Assembly: GCA_947442105.1 (NCBI GenBank)
Contig: CANEVH010000011.1
Location: 1 to 64,000 of the forward strand
Direction: 5' to 3'
Source: Comamonadaceae bacterium
GTDB taxonomy: Bacteria; Pseudomonadota; Gammaproteobacteria; Burkholderiales; Burkholderiaceae_C
Length of the DNA: 64,000 nucleotides
Both the position numbers and the translations under genes were made by a program. Below are positions 61,639 through 64,000 of this stretch, piece by piece (position 1 is the first letter of the stretch; the number at the start of each line of letters is the position of its first letter). The notes beneath the pieces were generated by a model, which saw only the letters and a program-made list of their open reading frames with translations, made no database searches and had not been told where the DNA came from.

Positions 61639-62254
61639 TCAAGCCTTAAACAATACGGTGCATCGCCCCCTCAAGCGCGTGGCCGCAAGCCTGATTGCCT
61701 GGGGCCTGCGGGCCAATCAAATGACCTGGATCGGGTTTGTGCTGGGGCTCACGGCCGTTCCATTGATTGCACTGGGTCAGCCCCAGTGGGCGATTCTCAG
61801 CATCGCTCTCAACCGGGTGGCTGATGGGCTTGACGGTGCGATGGCACGGCTGACCCGGCCGACCGACCTGGGGGCGTTTTTGGACATTTCCTTAGATTTC
61901 CTCTTTTATTCCTCCATTCCACTGGCCTTTGTGGTGGCGGATCCGGGCAGAAACGGTCTGGCCGGGGCCTTGTTGATCTACAGCTTCATTGGGACCGGCT
62001 GCACTTTCCTGGCGTTTGCCGCACTGGCAGCTAAACGGGGCATCACGAGCACGGCTTACCCTGGCAAGGGGTTTTATTACCTGGGGGGATTGACCGAGAG
62101 CACCGAGACCATTGCGGTTTTTGTGTTGATGTGCCTTTGCCCCGAGTGGTTCGGTGCACTCGCCTATGGTTTTGCCGCGCTGTGTGCTCTGACGACCATC
62201 ACCCGGATTGCCGCTGGCATGTCGGTCTTCCAAGCTGCGGCACCACTTCCGTGA
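61631..62254 (+). CDS. CDP-alcohol phosphatidyltransferase family (YnjF-like)
   Basis: LNRVADGLDGAMARLTRPTDLGAFLDISLDFLFY matches D-G-A-R-G-D-D signature. Confidence 0.88.
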   Translation: MFDQALNNTVHRPLKRVAASLIAWGLRANQMTWIGFVLGLTAVPLIALGQPQWAILSIALNRVADGLDGAMARLTRPTDLGAFLDISLDFLFYSSIPLAFVVADPGRNGLAGALLIYSFIGTGCTFLAFAALAAKRGITSTAYPGKGFYYLGGLTESTETIAVFVLMCLCPEWFGALAYGFAALCALTTITRIAAGMSVFQAAAPLP

Positions 62255-62997
62255 CACTGAAGATGGCCGCACGCACCCTGGCTGCGATGGTGGTCACGTC
62301 CGTAGTGGCCCTCCATGTGCAGGCGGCCGGTGTTGCCGTGGTGCCGCTTTCATCGGCGACGACAGATCAGCCGCCCGCCCCATGGCGCGTAGTTGGGATT
62401 CCGGGCGGGAAAATTCCGATCACCCGCTTTGCGATGGCAGATGTCGATGGGCGCAAAGTGTTACGCGTAGCAGCGCTTCAGTCTTATGGCAATCTGGTAC
62501 ACGATCTGCCATCGGGCGCGACCGCCACCGGCTTGCGGTTGACCTGGCGATGGCGGCTTGAGGTAGCGCTTCAAGGGGCAGACCTGTACTCGCGTCAGGG
62601 CGACGACAGTCCTCTCAAGGTGTGCGTTTTGTTTGACATGCCACTTGACAAGCTAGGTCTGATAGAACGCAACCTGTTGCGCATGGCACGCGTCGCCAGC
62701 GCTGAGAAATTGCCGTCTGCCACGCTGTGCTACGTGTGGGACGACAATTTGAATCCGTCAACCATGCTGCCCAACGCGTATACGTCGCGTGTGCGCATGA
62801 TTGTGACCACAAGCGGCCATCAGCATTTGGGGCAGTGGATCGCGCAATCGCGCGACCTCGCTGCTGACTTTCGGCAGGCGTTTGGTGCGGAAAGTGACGC
62901 CTTGCCTCCGCTGCTGGCAATCCTGGTAGGGGGTGACGCCGACAATACCGGCGGTCACAGCCTGGGCTATGTTGACGATGTCCGGCTGGAACCCTGA
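62251..62997 (+). CDS. DUF3047-like secreted protein, GTG start
   Basis: PPAPWRVVGIPGGKIPITRFAMADVDGRKVLRVAALQSYGNLVHDL...LRLTWRWRLE; GTGA overlap with upstream stop. Confidence 0.8.
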   Translation: MTLKMAARTLAAMVVTSVVALHVQAAGVAVVPLSSATTDQPPAPWRVVGIPGGKIPITRFAMADVDGRKVLRVAALQSYGNLVHDLPSGATATGLRLTWRWRLEVALQGADLYSRQGDDSPLKVCVLFDMPLDKLGLIERNLLRMARVASAEKLPSATLCYVWDDNLNPSTMLPNAYTSRVRMIVTTSGHQHLGQWIAQSRDLAADFRQAFGAESDALPPLLAILVGGDADNTGGHSLGYVDDVRLEP

Positions 62998-63045
62998 TTC
63001 AGAAAGTCGCAAGCTAATTGAGCGCCGGAACAACCACGGACAACA

Positions 63046-63870
63046 TCAGGGCTTGCCGCCCTTGGCAGACCCACTGACGCCATTGAGTCGCCAGTCGTAG
63101 TCCAAAAACTCGATGTCAAGTTGGCCTGCTGCCAGCCCACTGGCCACGTCAGCATTCAGCGCCAAAGCTTCGCGGTAGAGCGCCAAAAACTGAGCCAAGG
63201 TGTTGGCGCCGCGCCATCCTTTTTCAAAGTCTGACCGGTACCATTTGAAAATGCTCGACACCTTGAGCACGTCAGACGCAAGGCGGTTGCGCGTTCGGTC
63301 AGATAAAAACATCTGCGTCGACTCCTCCAGCTGCGCGTTCAAACGATCGGCCACATAGGCTTCCTTGCGCAGCGCCGGACAACCAATGCTGGCACAGTTC
63401 ACCGCAAAATGAATGCGCGGATCGTTGTAGCGACCAGAGCCGCGAATCAGGCCATGCTCGATATCGTCGAGCGACCGGGTTTCGCCCAGCAAGGGGATGA
63501 AGCGCTTTTTCCAGGGTGATTGAATGAATGAGCCCACATCTTTGATGGACTTGATGCCTGGGTAGCCGGTGAGCACTGCCTCTACCGTCCAGGCGTTGTA
63601 GGCATTGATCAAGAACGCCAGTTGCGCCGGGTTGCTCCAGCGGTCAAACTCCGGCCGCGTTACTTTGGCGGTGTTGTCCAGAACGGTTTGAAGGGAGACG
63701 CGTTCCACCTTGAACCCGTCGTAATCCACTTCGGTGGCTTGCCCACCAAGCAGTAATTGCACATGTTTTTTGAGCAGTGTGTCCCATGCGGCACTGTCAA
63801 ACCCCTGTGTCTGGGCTTGCGCGGTCAAACTTGCTAACAGGCACAGCGCAAGAAAAATCCTTTTAAGCAT
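63046..63870 (-). CDS. DUF547-domain secreted protein
   Basis: LAFLINAYNAWTVEAVLTGYPGIKSIKDVGSFIQSPWKKRFIPLLGETRSLDDIEHGLIRG...DPRIHFAVNCASIGCPALRKEAY. Confidence 0.92.
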   Translation of the reverse strand: MLKRIFLALCLLASLTAQAQTQGFDSAAWDTLLKKHVQLLLGGQATEVDYDGFKVERVSLQTVLDNTAKVTRPEFDRWSNPAQLAFLINAYNAWTVEAVLTGYPGIKSIKDVGSFIQSPWKKRFIPLLGETRSLDDIEHGLIRGSGRYNDPRIHFAVNCASIGCPALRKEAYVADRLNAQLEESTQMFLSDRTRNRLASDVLKVSSIFKWYRSDFEKGWRGANTLAQFLALYREALALNADVASGLAAGQLDIEFLDYDWRLNGVSGSAKGGKP

Positions 63871-63875
63871 CTCCG

Positions 63876-64000
63876 TTAGCCCCGCTTCCAGGCATGGAAC
63901 CGCCCTAGCAGGCTCAGCACTTTTTGAGGTGCATGCGCGCGCTTCCATTCGCCTGCCGCGTACTTGTTGGCCTCTGCCAGCGTGGGGTAGGTGTGGATGG
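63876..64000 (-). CDS. C-terminus of pyridine nucleotide-disulfide oxidoreductase/mercuric-reductase-like protein (truncated by window edge)
   Basis: Reverse-strand ...IHTYPTLAEANKYAAGEWKRAHAPQKVLSLLGRFHAWKRG*. Confidence 0.65.
   Translation of the reverse strand, partial: IHTYPTLAEANKYAAGEWKRAHAPQKVLSLLGRFHAWKRG

Overview
GC-rich chromosomal window, probably from a Comamonadaceae-type betaproteobacterium (inferred from gene content and synteny only). Housekeeping backbone: tufB start with tRNA-Thr/Gly/Tyr; ung; trpC/D/G/E interrupted by lysE-type and threonine aldolase genes; tgt; queA; recG; oxyR; ubiA; argS; dsbA; lptA-lptB-rpoN; rlmL-like. Accessory blocks: (1) a ~10 kb block between oxyR and ubiA (17.08-27.22 kb) that looks like a DNA-modification defence island: PLD+SNF2 helicase fusion, AlbA_2/HATPase/wHTH protein, Eco57I-type N6-adenine methylase, a 24-codon stump of an AAA/SMC-like ATPase, and a two-gene module with a DUF1828-like protein; (2) a quaternary-amine (carnitine/gamma-butyrobetaine to glycine betaine) catabolic cluster at 38.05-51.02 kb, including a BBOX-like dioxygenase next to an HD-domain oxygenase-like protein (possible TmpA/TmpB-type pair); (3) a four-gene translationally coupled operon at 52.3-57.0 kb (PBP-like, TelA, lipoprotein VWA+PBP, XpaC-like) between two decayed imuB C-terminal fragments; (4) an ynjBCD-F-like ABC/CDP-alcohol transferase cluster with DUF3047 and DUF547 genes; (5) several toxin-antitoxin loci. 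Also seen: a ~0.3 kb imperfect inverted-repeat element (48.84-49.16 kb), a dispersed palindromic repeat, 10-bp-phased iterons with a short upstream ORF before the methylase, and a tandem 14-bp repeat before a vapBC. All functional calls are from reading translations; no database search was run.
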